From Streptomyces spiralis (lineage in GTDB: Bacteria > Actinomycetota > Actinomycetes > Streptomycetales > Streptomycetaceae): a stretch of 64,000 nt of DNA. The DNA lies in NCBI RefSeq assembly GCF_014654675.1, contig NZ_BNBC01000019.1:75780-139779 (forward strand), read 5' to 3'. A model generated the notes under the pieces. The model was not told where the DNA came from. It worked only from the letters and a program-made list of their open reading frames with translations, and did no database searches. Of this stretch, positions 7,261 to 16,598 are shown in pieces. The translations under genes and the position numbers were made by a program. Position 1 is the stretch's first letter; each line of letters opens with the position of its first letter.

Positions 7261-10200
7261 ATGCAGGCAGCTTTCTGGAGCAGACGCCGCGTCCTCGGTG
7301 CGCTCGCGGCCACGACCGCCGTCGCCGCCACCCCCTCGATCCTGCGGCCGGCCACCGCGGCGGCCGCCGAGACAGCAGGCTCCGACCCGGTGCCGCTGCC
7401 GGACACCGAGCGCGCCAAGGCCGTCCGCGCATGGCTGACCGGCGGCAAGGGCGTCAAGGCCGCCGCCACCACGGCCCTCTCCGGGACCGACACCGAGATC
7501 CAGACCTTCCTCGCCGAGACGCTGCCGCAGCAGACCGTGCAGGACAACCGGGTCGCGATCATCCGCAGCCTGGACCGTGCGGGCAAGGGCCTGCGCCGCG
7601 AGGCCGTCGCCGCCCTGGACAACGGCGACGCATCGATAGCCGGCTTCCTCTCGGCGGGCTTCGCCCCCGCCATCCGGGAGGACCTCCAGGTCGCCACCAC
7701 CATCGTCTCGTCCACCGGCGGCAAGGGCGTGGTGCGCGCGGCCAACGCCGCCCTCGACGCCGGCACCGAGCAGGCCCTCATCACCTTCCTCGCCGACAAG
7801 CAGTACGACGCGCGGCTGGAGGACACCCGGGTCCAGGTCGCCGCCATGCTGGCGACGGGCGGCCCGGAGGTGCAGAAGTACGCGGACCGCGCGCTCAGCG
7901 GCACCGCGAACGAGGTCGAGTGGTTCATCGAGACCGGCCAGCACATCGCACGCGCCCGCGACCAGGAGTCGGCGACCATCGAGGAACTGGTGGCCGTCGT
8001 CGAGCGCGAGGGCAAGCGCGCCGAGCGCGAGACGAACCTGGCCGTCGAGGCCGGGGCCCGCGCCGAGACCGCCGCCACCAAGGCCAAGGAGGCCGCCGAG
8101 AAGGCCGCCGCCGAGGCCGCCGCCGCCCAGAGCGACGTGCAGAAGTCGGGGGCCGCGGCCCGCAAGGCGGCGAGCGCGGCGAAGGGCGCGGCCGACGCCG
8201 CCCGCAACGCCGTCAACGCCTCCAACGCCGCCGTGCAGGCCTCCCGCCGCGCCTCCTGGGCCGCCGTGGGCGCCGCCCAGGCCGCCGCGAAGGCCGGCAA
8301 CGCCGCCGCCACCGCCTACAACGCCGCGATCGCCGCGTCCAAGGACGCCGGCAAGGCGGAGGCCGCCAAGAACGCCGCGGTCGCCGCCCGCAACGCCGCC
8401 GCCAAGGCCCGCAGCGCCGCCGCCGCTGCCGCCAAGGCCGCCCTCGCCGGCGACGCGTCCTCGAACGCCGGCCTGGCCGCCGCCTCCGCCGCCCGCAACT
8501 CGGCCGCCGCCGCCCAGGCCGCCGCCCAGGCCGCCGTCTCCGCCGGTGCCGCCCAGGCGGAGGCCGCCGAGGCCAAGCGCCAGGCCGCCATCGCCACCAG
8601 TGCCGCCAACCGCGCCACCAACGCCGCCTCCGCCGCCCAGGCACTGGCGACCGCCTCCGCCAAGGCGGCCCGCACCGCCCGCGACGCCGCCAACTCCGCC
8701 GCCGACCACGCCGACAAGGCCGCGGACGCCGCCGAGGAGGCCGTGAAGTACGCGGGGCAGGCCGTCGACTACGCCAACAAGTCGACCGCCCACGCCTCGG
8801 AGGCCGTGAAGGCCGCGAACGTCGCCACCCAGGCCGTCACCGACGCCATCGAGGTGGAGAAGAACGCCCGCGCTGCCGAGGCACAGACCCTGGAGCAGGA
8901 CAAGCAGCAGGCCATCGAGGAGGCCCAGCAGCTCGCCGCCATCGAGCAGGCCGAGCTCTCCGACGTCCGCGAGAAGCGGCTGATGGAGGAGCGCACCACC
9001 CAAGCGACCAAGGACCTCATCTCCAAGGCCGAAGAAGCCCTGTACTCCGGCGACATGTCGGCCGCCGCGACCCTGGGCCGGCAGGCCGCGATCGCCCTGA
9101 TGGACGCCCGAGGGGCCAACACCCGGCAGGCCGCCCAGCACGCCCTCGCCGGCTCGGACGACGACGTCTACGCCTGGATCGACCTCGACCGGGCCCTCGC
9201 CCAGGAGCAGGACGACCGCGAGACCACCCTCCACGTGGCGACGGTCGGCGGACCGCAGGTCGCCGCGGCCGCCGCGGCCGCGCTGGAGAGCACCGACTCC
9301 AAGGCCATCGGCGACTTCCTCACCAGCGGCATGAAGCGCGCCTCGGACGAGGACCTGCGCGTCGCCATCACCAAGATCCTCGGCGATGACGCAGGCGCGG
9401 CCGTCACCAAGGCCGGCAACAAGGCGCTCGACGAGAACACCACCGAATCCCTCAACTACTTCTTCGACCACGACTACCCGCTGGCCGTCCAGGAGGACGA
9501 CCGGGTCCGGGCCAACCAACTGATCAACACCGCGGGCGCCTTCACCAAGGCCTACGCGCAGGTCGCGCTCGAAGGACCGGCGTGGATGCTGCGCAACTTC
9601 ATCACCATGGTCCAGTACCGCACGGCCCAGCTCGACTTCGACACCGCCACCCACGTCGCCGCCATCCGCGGGGCCATCGCCGCCGCCGCGAAGATCGCGG
9701 AGAAGGCGCAGGAGGACGCGGCCGTCGCCTCGAAGGCCGCCGCCGACGCCCGCAACGCCGCCGCCGAGGCCCAGGAGTGGGCGCAGAAGGCGCTGGACTC
9801 CGCCGCCAAGGCCGACGACTACGCCCAGCAGGCGCGGGACAACGCCGACGCCGCCGACAAGTCGGCCGCCGACGCCCAGGCCTCCGCCACCAAGGCGAAG
9901 AACGCCGCCGCCACCGCCCGCAGCGCCGCCCGCTCTGCCAACTACTCGGCCAACAAGGCCGTCGACTCGGCGCGCGCGGCCATCGCCTCCTCCGCCGCGG
10001 CCCAGCGCTCCGCCGCCGCGGCCCGCGCCTCCGAGCTCGCCGCCTCCGCCGACGCGAAGGCAGCCGCCGCCGCGTACGTCCAGGCCAAGAAGATCGCCGC
10101 CGACAAGAAGCGGGCCGAGGACATCGCGAGGGCCAAGGCGGCCGCGCTCGAGGCCCAGCGGCAGCGCGCGATCGGGGAGGACCCGGCCAACAACGACAAG

Positions 10201-10641
10201 AACAACCAGGTCAACCCGAACGGCACCGCGGACGGCGACGCCGACGAGTGGTGGAACGACGCCCAGTTCTACGCCGACGCCGCCAACACGATCAGCATCG
10301 GCGCCGGGTTCCTGGCGGCCGGCTGCGCCCTCGCCGCCACCGTCTTCCCGCCGGCCCTCGCCGCGGCCGGCTTCTTCGCCGGGGTCTCCGCGGGCGCGGG
10401 CGCCCTCGGCACCCTCTTCACGGGCATCGAGCACGGCTTCACCAGCAGCGCCTTCTGGGAGTCGGCCGCCGGCACCGGCCTGAGCCTGGTCTCCTTCGGC
10501 GCCTACAAGTGGGTCGGCGCCGCCGACAAGGCGCTCGGCGGCGGCCTCGTCAAGCCCGTCGTCGGCAAGATCACAGACGTCGGCGAGGACCTGGTCTCCG
10601 GCATCACGAAGGGCCTCAGCGACTGGGGCCTGGCGGCCTGA
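7261..10641 (+). CDS. exported ALF-repeat / alanine-rich coiled-coil giant protein
   Basis: A 1126-residue protein. The N-terminus SRRRVLGALAATTAVAA followed by Ala-rich sequence looks like a twin-arginine-type signal. Residues about 48-230 hold four ALF units (for example AATTALSGTDTEIQTFL, AVAALDNGDASIAGFL), then an Ala/Lys/Glu coiled coil to about 560; residues 595-780 hold four more ALF units (AAQHALAGSDDDVYAWI, AAAALESTDSKAIGDFL), then a second coiled coil to about 960. After an Asn/Asp-rich linker a hydrophobic stretch (about 1010-1065) could insert in a membrane. ALF repeats are common in actinobacterial secreted toxin carriers. No catalytic domain is visible. AGAAGGG lies 11 bases before the ATG. 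A hairpin separates it from the nuclease gene. Confidence 0.85.
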   Translation: MQAAFWSRRRVLGALAATTAVAATPSILRPATAAAAETAGSDPVPLPDTERAKAVRAWLTGGKGVKAAATTALSGTDTEIQTFLAETLPQQTVQDNRVAIIRSLDRAGKGLRREAVAALDNGDASIAGFLSAGFAPAIREDLQVATTIVSSTGGKGVVRAANAALDAGTEQALITFLADKQYDARLEDTRVQVAAMLATGGPEVQKYADRALSGTANEVEWFIETGQHIARARDQESATIEELVAVVEREGKRAERETNLAVEAGARAETAATKAKEAAEKAAAEAAAAQSDVQKSGAAARKAASAAKGAADAARNAVNASNAAVQASRRASWAAVGAAQAAAKAGNAAATAYNAAIAASKDAGKAEAAKNAAVAARNAAAKARSAAAAAAKAALAGDASSNAGLAAASAARNSAAAAQAAAQAAVSAGAAQAEAAEAKRQAAIATSAANRATNAASAAQALATASAKAARTARDAANSAADHADKAADAAEEAVKYAGQAVDYANKSTAHASEAVKAANVATQAVTDAIEVEKNARAAEAQTLEQDKQQAIEEAQQLAAIEQAELSDVREKRLMEERTTQATKDLISKAEEALYSGDMSAAATLGRQAAIALMDARGANTRQAAQHALAGSDDDVYAWIDLDRALAQEQDDRETTLHVATVGGPQVAAAAAAALESTDSKAIGDFLTSGMKRASDEDLRVAITKILGDDAGAAVTKAGNKALDENTTESLNYFFDHDYPLAVQEDDRVRANQLINTAGAFTKAYAQVALEGPAWMLRNFITMVQYRTAQLDFDTATHVAAIRGAIAAAAKIAEKAQEDAAVASKAAADARNAAAEAQEWAQKALDSAAKADDYAQQARDNADAADKSAADAQASATKAKNAAATARSAARSANYSANKAVDSARAAIASSAAAQRSAAAARASELAASADAKAAAAAYVQAKKIAADKKRAEDIARAKAAALEAQRQRAIGEDPANNDKNNQVNPNGTADGDADEWWNDAQFYADAANTISIGAGFLAAGCALAATVFPPALAAAGFFAGVSAGAGALGTLFTGIEHGFTSSAFWESAAGTGLSLVSFGAYKWVGAADKALGGGLVKPVVGKITDVGEDLVSGITKGLSDWGLAA

Positions 10642-10661
10642 TCCCGCCCGTTCTCTCTCCC

Positions 10662-10689
10662 GGGGGCGCCGCAGTCAGGCGGCGCCCCC
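10662..10689 (+). terminator. GC-rich intrinsic hairpin after the ALF-repeat gene
   Basis: A perfect 11-base-pair stem, GGGGGCGCCGC with GCGGCGCCCCC, around the loop AGTCAG. It starts 20 bases after the stop codon and ends 33 bases before the next start. It has no U tract. It may terminate or attenuate, leaving some read-through into the nuclease gene. Confidence 0.65.
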
Positions 10690-10722
10690 TGTCCCCCTCT
10701 TCCACGGAAAGGTCCTGCCCCC

Positions 10723-12672
10723 GTGCATGGAATACATGGCGGGCGCGCCACAAAGAGACGCGCCCGCTCGACGGTCCTGACCGTCCTCACCGCCCTGACC
10801 CTCGTCCTCACGACGGCCGCGACGAGCCAGGCGGCCGAGCCGCCCGCGACGGCGAAGGCCTCGTCCACCACCAAGTCCGCAGCGGCCAGCGCGAAGACCA
10901 CCAAGAGCGGCAAGACCAGCAAGACCAGCAAGTTCGCGGCCGGCTCCGGTGAGGACTGCACCCCCACCGCGCCGGGCTCCAAGGAGCGCCGCGCGGGTGC
11001 CGTCGAGTCCTGTGTGACGGTCACCCCCGCCCCCGCGAAGGCGCAGACCCGCACCGGTTTCGCCGCCACCGCCGCCGCTTCCACCGCCGCCGCCAGCAGC
11101 TGCGGCATCACCAGCCCCGGCAGCTACAGCTACGAGCGCTTCTCGTACTGCGTGAGCGGCATCAACGTCACCTACATCCTCCGCGACAGCAACGGTCGGG
11201 AGATCGGACGCGGCACCTTGGCGGTCGCCACCAGCGCCGACCTCTCCGCGACGGCCACGACCTGGAGCGAGCAGGTCTCCGCCACCATGACCAGCGCCAG
11301 TGGCGACGTCACCGCGCTGGACGCCAAGTTCCGCGTCTCCTGCGGCACGGGCTGCAGGGCCACCAAGACGGCCCCCTGGTACGGCGGCAACATCACCCTC
11401 GGCCAGACCCTGACCGGAACCGTCACCTACTCCTCGCCGCAGACGACGGGCTCCTCCGCCTCCTTCTACACGTCCTACGCGATGTACGTGACGTCCCCGG
11501 GCGCGGTGGCGGTCGACCCGAACGCGTCGTGGAACAACCCGCGTGAGATCAGGTGCGACGACGCGGTCGGCGGCAGCTCGGTGGCGGGTTGTGCTGTTCC
11601 GTCGGTCATGCCCGAGCTGTCGATGAGCACGCAGGGCTCGGATCAGGGCGGCGCGGTGGCGGCGTATCTGTGGGCCCAGAAGAACCTCACCGACCGCTGG
11701 GGCCTCAACACCCCGCTGACCCGGTCGACGAGCGGCGTGGCCGACCGTACGAGCAGCACCTGCGGAAGCGGCTCCTCGGAGCCCTTCGCGGACGCCACCG
11801 ACCTCATACCGACCGACACCTGCGCCCAGTTCCCGTTCGCGGAGACCAAGGAAGGCGGACGGGACGGTGCCCAGTGCGCCGAGCTCATCCCGCACTGGGG
11901 CAGCGGCGGATGGATCATCTTCGAGCTCAACGGCGGTTCGAGCCTCGACACCTCGCAGCGCTGTGTGCGCGCCCATGTCGCCGCCGCCGACAAGCAGTTC
12001 GCCGACACCCAGCTCGCCGACGGGTTCGCGAGCCAGCGGGTCATCGACGCCGACCAGTTCAAGCTGACGTTCTCGGCGTCGCTCGACGGCTCGCACGCGG
12101 AGTGCCTGGGGATCTCGCCGGAGGACTCGCGCCCGGCCGGCGTCGGCTGGATCAAGAACACCGTCGAACCGGTTCCGCACGTCCAGAAGAACAACCCGAC
12201 GAGCGCGGCCGGCTACCGGGCGACCAAGGCCACCGCCTGCCTCGGCAAGCAGCTCGGCCCCGGCAGTGAAGCCGGCGGAGAGATCACCGGCTGGCTGGAC
12301 GCGGCCGACTACGCCTCCGCGAACAATCTCACCGAACAGCTCGCCCGGTGTCACCTTGTCGCCAACATCCTCGGCGGGCGGATCTCGAAGAACCTCGTGC
12401 CCTGCTGGCAGGTCGGGATGAACACCGGTGCAGGCAGCATGTGGGAGTACGAGGAGCAAATCCGGGACGAGGTGCGGCTGGACTCGTTCAGCGATGACGA
12501 CGCGATCCTCTACGAGGTGACTCCCACCTATCTGAGCGCCGACAGCACGATTCCGGTGGGCGTTACGATGAGCGCCAAGATCGAGCGCGGGGACGGTTCG
12601 ATCGAACCAATGTTCCAAGGCGTCTACATCCCCAACACCCAGACCGGCGGGGCGCACAACCTCGGCAACTGA
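10723..12672 (+). CDS. secreted protein with NucA/NucB-like and DNA/RNA non-specific endonuclease modules
   Basis: A 649-residue protein with a basic, hydrophobic Sec-type signal (STVLTVLTALTLVLTTAATS, cleavage near SQAAEP). After a Cys-rich beta region, residues about 265-450 resemble the NucA/NucB fold (EIRCDDAVGG, then DTCAQFPFAETKEGG), but the usual CDEYPFA reads CAQFPFA, so both acidic residues of that motif are replaced. Residues about 455-640 match the Endonuclease_NS_2 type: RCHLVANILGG carries the catalytic His and NLVPCWQ the metal-binding Asn, followed by ILYEVTPTYL and a late VTMSAK. The GTG start has GGAAAGG 9 bases upstream. The next gene, a DUF1963-like protein, follows 36 bases later and may protect the producer. 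Confidence 0.8.
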   Translation: MHGIHGGRATKRRARSTVLTVLTALTLVLTTAATSQAAEPPATAKASSTTKSAAASAKTTKSGKTSKTSKFAAGSGEDCTPTAPGSKERRAGAVESCVTVTPAPAKAQTRTGFAATAAASTAAASSCGITSPGSYSYERFSYCVSGINVTYILRDSNGREIGRGTLAVATSADLSATATTWSEQVSATMTSASGDVTALDAKFRVSCGTGCRATKTAPWYGGNITLGQTLTGTVTYSSPQTTGSSASFYTSYAMYVTSPGAVAVDPNASWNNPREIRCDDAVGGSSVAGCAVPSVMPELSMSTQGSDQGGAVAAYLWAQKNLTDRWGLNTPLTRSTSGVADRTSSTCGSGSSEPFADATDLIPTDTCAQFPFAETKEGGRDGAQCAELIPHWGSGGWIIFELNGGSSLDTSQRCVRAHVAAADKQFADTQLADGFASQRVIDADQFKLTFSASLDGSHAECLGISPEDSRPAGVGWIKNTVEPVPHVQKNNPTSAAGYRATKATACLGKQLGPGSEAGGEITGWLDAADYASANNLTEQLARCHLVANILGGRISKNLVPCWQVGMNTGAGSMWEYEEQIRDEVRLDSFSDDDAILYEVTPTYLSADSTIPVGVTMSAKIERGDGSIEPMFQGVYIPNTQTGGAHNLGN

Positions 12673-12708
12673 TCCCTCTCCACCTTGTTCGTGCCCTCGG
12701 GAGCCAGC

Positions 12709-13728
12709 ATGAGTTTCACCACCCCACCGCGGCCGCTCGACGTGACCGCGCTCTTCCCTCAACTGGCCCCGCTGGCGCGGACGGCGACCCGGCTGCACCC
12801 GCGGCCGGGGTCACCGACGGTGCACGACAGTTCCGTCGGCGGGCCGCTGCTGTGGCCCGCCGACGAACCGTGGCCGCACTGCGAAGGACCGCACGAGAGG
12901 GGTGCGACGCGCAGGGTTCTGTCCCCGGACGACATCCGGCTCCTCCGCCGTAACCACGCGGCGATAGCCAGCCGGCGGCACCTCGGCAGCCCTGCCTCCC
13001 GGCCCACGCCCGAGGAACTGGCCACCGAGAAGCGGATCCTCCAGGGCCGCCCCTGGCCCGAGGACCCGGTCCCCCTGCTCCCTGTCGCCCAGCTGTACGC
13101 CCGTGACGTCACTCTCCCGTTCAGCCCGCCCGGGGTCGACCTCCTCCAGGTCCTGTGGTGCCCCTTCGACCACCCGACCCACCCCCGCACCGCGGTCTTC
13201 TGGCGTTCCGCCGGCACCGTAACCGACATCCTCGACGCGCCTCCCGAACCGCCCGCGATCAAGTCCCAGGGCTATCTCCCGGAGCCGTGCCTGCTGGCAC
13301 CGGAGCAGGTCACGGAGTACCCCGCCTTCATGGAGCTGGACAAGGAGCTGCGGCAGGAGCTGGGCGACCCGAGCCGGTGGAACGGCTCCTGCCCCGCCAC
13401 TCCGCAGGAGTTCTACGAGAACGAGCTGTCCACTTCGCCCGGCTGGAAGACCGGCGGCTGGTCCCGCTGGGGCCTGTCCGACCCCATGCCCCGCCGCTGT
13501 CCGGAGTGCGGCACCGAGGCGCTCCCACTCCTCACCATCGCCACCCTCGAATGGGACGCCGGCAGCGACAGCTGGGCCCCCGAGGAGGAGCGGACGAACC
13601 CGACTCCACTGCTCCGCGGCACCCCGCCCGCGAACTTCACCCTGATCGGGATCGCCCGCGGCTCCAGCCTTCAACTCCACGTCTGCCCGGTGTCCCCGTC
13701 CCACCCCCACATCGAACTGGTCCAGTGA
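12709..13728 (+). CDS. DUF1963/YwqG-like protein, candidate immunity protein
   Basis: A 339-residue cytoplasmic protein without signal peptide or membrane segment. The N-terminal HDSSVGGPLLWPADEPWPHC and the later LPLLPVAQLYARDV and LLQVLWCPFDH segments fit the DUF1963 (YwqG) pattern, a family often found beside polymorphic toxins. A CPECG pair near residue 263 may bind zinc. ATG 12709 is chosen because GGGAG lies 5 bases before it; a TTG at 12685 is less likely. It follows the secreted nuclease by 36 bases in the same direction; that placement, not the sequence, is the basis for an immunity role. Confidence 0.6.
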   Translation: MSFTTPPRPLDVTALFPQLAPLARTATRLHPRPGSPTVHDSSVGGPLLWPADEPWPHCEGPHERGATRRVLSPDDIRLLRRNHAAIASRRHLGSPASRPTPEELATEKRILQGRPWPEDPVPLLPVAQLYARDVTLPFSPPGVDLLQVLWCPFDHPTHPRTAVFWRSAGTVTDILDAPPEPPAIKSQGYLPEPCLLAPEQVTEYPAFMELDKELRQELGDPSRWNGSCPATPQEFYENELSTSPGWKTGGWSRWGLSDPMPRRCPECGTEALPLLTIATLEWDAGSDSWAPEEERTNPTPLLRGTPPANFTLIGIARGSSLQLHVCPVSPSHPHIELVQ

Positions 13729-13852
13729 CCGGCACGCCGGGAGCCGGCAGGAGCTTCATGCGCCACTGGGCGAGCAGGGCTCGCAACCCCACGCGTCGAG
13801 TGCTCCAAGCGGCCGAACGGGGTACGCACAGCGGCATGGAGGTAGGCGTCGC

Positions 13853-15127
13853 TCACGCCGCACTGGCTTCCGCGACCTTCAGCGGCGCCTCGGCATGCGC
13901 CGAGGACAGCGGGATCGGGGTGAACATGGCCGGCTCCTCGTCCGGGGTCAGCGCGGTCGGGCCGTACAACCAGTCGACGAACGAGTAGTCGTAGGTGTCG
14001 CGGGTGCGCAGCAGTGCGTTGCGCTGCTCGCGGGGGACGCCGTCGAGGTGCCACAGCTCGCCCCACTTGCGGGAGGTGCTCAGCACGCGGCGGCAGTGCT
14101 CCGGGCGGACCGCCTCGTAGGCGGCGAGGGCGGTGCCCCAGTCGACCGTGCCGTCGGCGGCCCGATTGCGGGCGACGTGCTCGCCCAGCACCCAGCCGTC
14201 CTCGATCGCCATGATCGCGCCCTGCGCGATGTACTGCAGCGGCGGGTGCGCGGAGTCGCCGAGCAGCGCGATCCGTCCGTGGACCCAGTTCATGACCGGG
14301 TTGCGGTCGAACATCCGCCACCACTTGTCGCGCCACATGAACGGCAGGCCGTCCCTTACGAAGTCGCAGGTCTTGGCGAAGGCGGCGTCGAGCTCGTCGG
14401 GCGTGCCCCAGTTCTCCTGCCCTGCCAGCGCCTTGGGTGACTCGAAGACGGCGACCTGGTTGAGCAGTTCGCCGCCGCGCAGGCCGTAGTGGACGAAGTG
14501 GCAGGCGGGGCCGACGTACACCACGACCTCGCTGAGGTCGACGGACCGTACTCGGGGCACTTCGGCGGGGACGGTGCCGCGATAGGCGACGTACGCCGAG
14601 GAGACGGGCTCGTCGTCGACGAGCAGCTTGCGGGCGACGGAGTGCAGACCGTCGGCCGCGATCACGACGCCCGCCTCGTGGGTCTCGCCGGAGGCGAGGG
14701 TCACGCGGGCGCCGTCGCCGGTGCTCTCGTACGAGGTCACCTGCGCCTCGGTGACCAGCTCGACGCCGGCGCGCTCGCACGCGCGCAGGAGCAGGCCGTG
14801 CAGGTCGCTGCGGTGGATGACCATGTAGGGATAGCCGTAGCGCTTCTCCAGGTCCCGCAGGTCGAGCCGGGTCAGCTCGTCGCCGTCGACGGCGTCGCGC
14901 ATGACCATGGCGTCCGGGACGACGCCGAGGCTCTTGGCCTCCGCAAGAAGGCCGTAGTCGTCGAGGATGCGCGTGCAGTTGGGTGCCAGCTGGATGCCGG
15001 CGCCGACCTCGCCGAAGGCCGGGGCACGCTCCAGCAGGCGGACACTCTGGCCCTGGCGGCTCAGCGAGAACGCAACGCCGAGGCCGCCGATGCCGCCGCC
15101 GACGACGATCACATCAGGATGGGACAT
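13853..15127 (-). CDS. FAD-dependent 3-hydroxybenzoate 6-hydroxylase
   Basis: A 424-residue class A flavoprotein monooxygenase. The N-terminal GGGIGGLGVAFSL binds FAD, a DG motif (VIAADGLHS) follows near residue 163, and GRIALLGDSAHPPLQYIAQG near residue 295 is the second FAD-binding GD motif. Within the family it resembles 3-hydroxybenzoate/salicylate 6- and 5-hydroxylases that feed gentisate pathways. It is the last gene of a four-gene operon whose other products convert gentisate to fumarate and pyruvate, so 3-hydroxybenzoate to gentisate is the best-supported reaction. It starts 12 bases after the maleylpyruvate isomerase stop, with AAGGAG upstream. Confidence 0.85.
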   Translation of the reverse strand: MSHPDVIVVGGGIGGLGVAFSLSRQGQSVRLLERAPAFGEVGAGIQLAPNCTRILDDYGLLAEAKSLGVVPDAMVMRDAVDGDELTRLDLRDLEKRYGYPYMVIHRSDLHGLLLRACERAGVELVTEAQVTSYESTGDGARVTLASGETHEAGVVIAADGLHSVARKLLVDDEPVSSAYVAYRGTVPAEVPRVRSVDLSEVVVYVGPACHFVHYGLRGGELLNQVAVFESPKALAGQENWGTPDELDAAFAKTCDFVRDGLPFMWRDKWWRMFDRNPVMNWVHGRIALLGDSAHPPLQYIAQGAIMAIEDGWVLGEHVARNRAADGTVDWGTALAAYEAVRPEHCRRVLSTSRKWGELWHLDGVPREQRNALLRTRDTYDYSFVDWLYGPTALTPDEEPAMFTPIPLSSAHAEAPLKVAEASAA

Positions 15128-15139
15128 GACTCAACTCCT

Positions 15140-15772
15140 TTACAGCCACGGGCCGAGCTCGGGAGCGTCGGCGAGCGAGTGCGGGCGACCGGTCAGCCAG
15201 GCCGCGACCTGCGGCAGCGGCCCGTCGGGCACATCGGCCAGTCCGCGCTTGTCGCGGACCTCGTCGACCAGCGCGGTCAGGAAGCCGTCCGGCAGGTCGG
15301 CGAAGGCAGTGCCGGTGGCGAAGTCGACGGCGTGGACGCACACCTCACGGGCCCGCATCCACGGCAGCTCGGTGGCGGGGACCGATCGGCCCTGGGCCGT
15401 GACGACCTGATGCTGCCACTGCTCGTCGGTGAGCCCGTCGAGTCCGTCGGCGAGCCGGCGCGCGGAGGCGGTCAGCCAGGAACGCAGTTGGTCGCCCGAC
15501 AGGGCCGGCCCCTTGGCGATGCCCGCGGCCCGCTCCTCGGCGGAGGCGTACATCGGCGTCTCCTCACCGGTGGCCGCCCAGTGCACGAGATTGCACAGAG
15601 CGTCGGCGTTCGCGGCGACATGGGCGGCGAGGTGCTTGCGGCTCCATGCGGGCAGCCCGCTGTCGGCCGAGAAGCCGGCCTCGTCGAGGTCCGCGACGGC
15701 GTCGAGCACCAGCTTCGTCCCCGTGCGGGCCCACGCGCGCGCGTCGGCGAAGGTCCGTGCGGTGTCCGTCAT
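15140..15772 (-). CDS. mycothiol-dependent maleylpyruvate isomerase family protein
   Basis: A 210-residue protein with the DinB-like maleylpyruvate isomerase N-terminal fold: WSRKHLAAHVAANADAL near residues 45-61 and REVCVHAVDF near residue 145 supply the metal-binding histidines typical of the actinobacterial enzymes. It isomerises maleylpyruvate to fumarylpyruvate using mycothiol, the actinobacterial thiol. Its ATG overlaps the stop of the preceding hydrolase gene by four bases (ATGA), so translation is coupled. Its place between the fumarylpyruvate hydrolase and the hydroxylase supports the assignment. Confidence 0.87.
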   Translation of the reverse strand: MTDTARTFADARAWARTGTKLVLDAVADLDEAGFSADSGLPAWSRKHLAAHVAANADALCNLVHWAATGEETPMYASAEERAAGIAKGPALSGDQLRSWLTASARRLADGLDGLTDEQWQHQVVTAQGRSVPATELPWMRAREVCVHAVDFATGTAFADLPDGFLTALVDEVRDKRGLADVPDGPLPQVAAWLTGRPHSLADAPELGPWL

Positions 15773-16596
15773 GCCTCGACCACCTTGTTGGTGCAGGTGC
15801 CGAGGCCGGAGATCTCGGTGACCACGGTCTGCCCGGGGCGGAGGAAGACCTGCGGCTTGCGGGCGTTGCCGACGCCGGCCGGGGTGCCGGTGGCGATGAT
15901 GTCGCCGGGGCGCAGGGTGATGACGGTGGAGATGTACCGCACCAGGAAGACCGGGTCGAACAGCAGCGTGCCGGTGTCGTCCTGCTGCATGACCTGGCCG
16001 TCGACGACCGTCCTGACCTGGAGCGCGGGGCGGACGCCGCCGACCTCGTCGGGGGTGACGACGTAGGGGCCGACCGGGGTGGTGGCCTCCCAGATCTTGC
16101 CCTGGGTCCACTCGATGGTGCGGAACTGCCAGTCGCGCACCGAGATGTCGTTCATGACGGTGAAGCCGGCGATGGCGTCCGCGGCCTGCTGCTCGTCGGC
16201 GCGGCGCACCTCCTTGCCGATCACGACGGCCAGCTCGACCTCCCAGTCGAGCGCGTCGGTCTCGGCCGGCTTGACGATGTCGTCGTTCGCGCCCAGCAGG
16301 GTGTCGGCGAACTTCGGGAAGAGGGTCGGGTGGTCCGGCAGTTCCCGGCCCATCTCCTTGATGTGGTTGGTGTAGTTGTGGCCGACGCAGATGACCTTGG
16401 AGGGGGTGGGGACGACCGGCGCGAAGTCCGCGCTCTCGACCGGGTGGGTGGTGCCGGAGGCGGCGGCGGCCTTGGCCTGCCAGTCGGCCTCGGCGAACAG
16501 TTCTCCCAGGTCGGCGTACCCGAGGTCGACGAGGACCTCGCCGTCGAGGCGGACCGCCCGGGTCCCGTCGGCGGTGCGGATGGTGGCGAGCTGCAT
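15769..16596 (-). CDS. fumarylacetoacetate hydrolase family protein, likely fumarylpyruvate hydrolase
   Basis: A 275-residue FAH-fold enzyme. KVICVGHNYTNHIKEMG near residue 67, the metal-binding EVELAVVIGKE near residue 118 and RPGDIIATGTPAGVG near residue 230 are the family signatures. In this operon it would split fumarylpyruvate into fumarate and pyruvate, the final gentisate-pathway step. Its ATG lies two bases after the gentisate dioxygenase stop and its stop overlaps the isomerase start, so the genes are coupled. Confidence 0.88.
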   Translation of the reverse strand: MQLATIRTADGTRAVRLDGEVLVDLGYADLGELFAEADWQAKAAAASGTTHPVESADFAPVVPTPSKVICVGHNYTNHIKEMGRELPDHPTLFPKFADTLLGANDDIVKPAETDALDWEVELAVVIGKEVRRADEQQAADAIAGFTVMNDISVRDWQFRTIEWTQGKIWEATTPVGPYVVTPDEVGGVRPALQVRTVVDGQVMQQDDTGTLLFDPVFLVRYISTVITLRPGDIIATGTPAGVGNARKPQVFLRPGQTVVTEISGLGTCTNKVVEA

Positions 16597-16598
16597 GG

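Noticed and set aside
7228..10434. 1068-residue open frame on the minus strand opposite the ALF-repeat gene
   Set aside because: Gly/Val/Leu/Arg-rich repetitive translation with no family signature; it is the antisense shadow of the Ala-rich coding sequence, which leaves stops rare on the other strand.
14489..16066. 525-residue plus-strand frame opposite the gentisate genes
   Set aside because: Antisense to three well-supported enzymes; no domain similarity.
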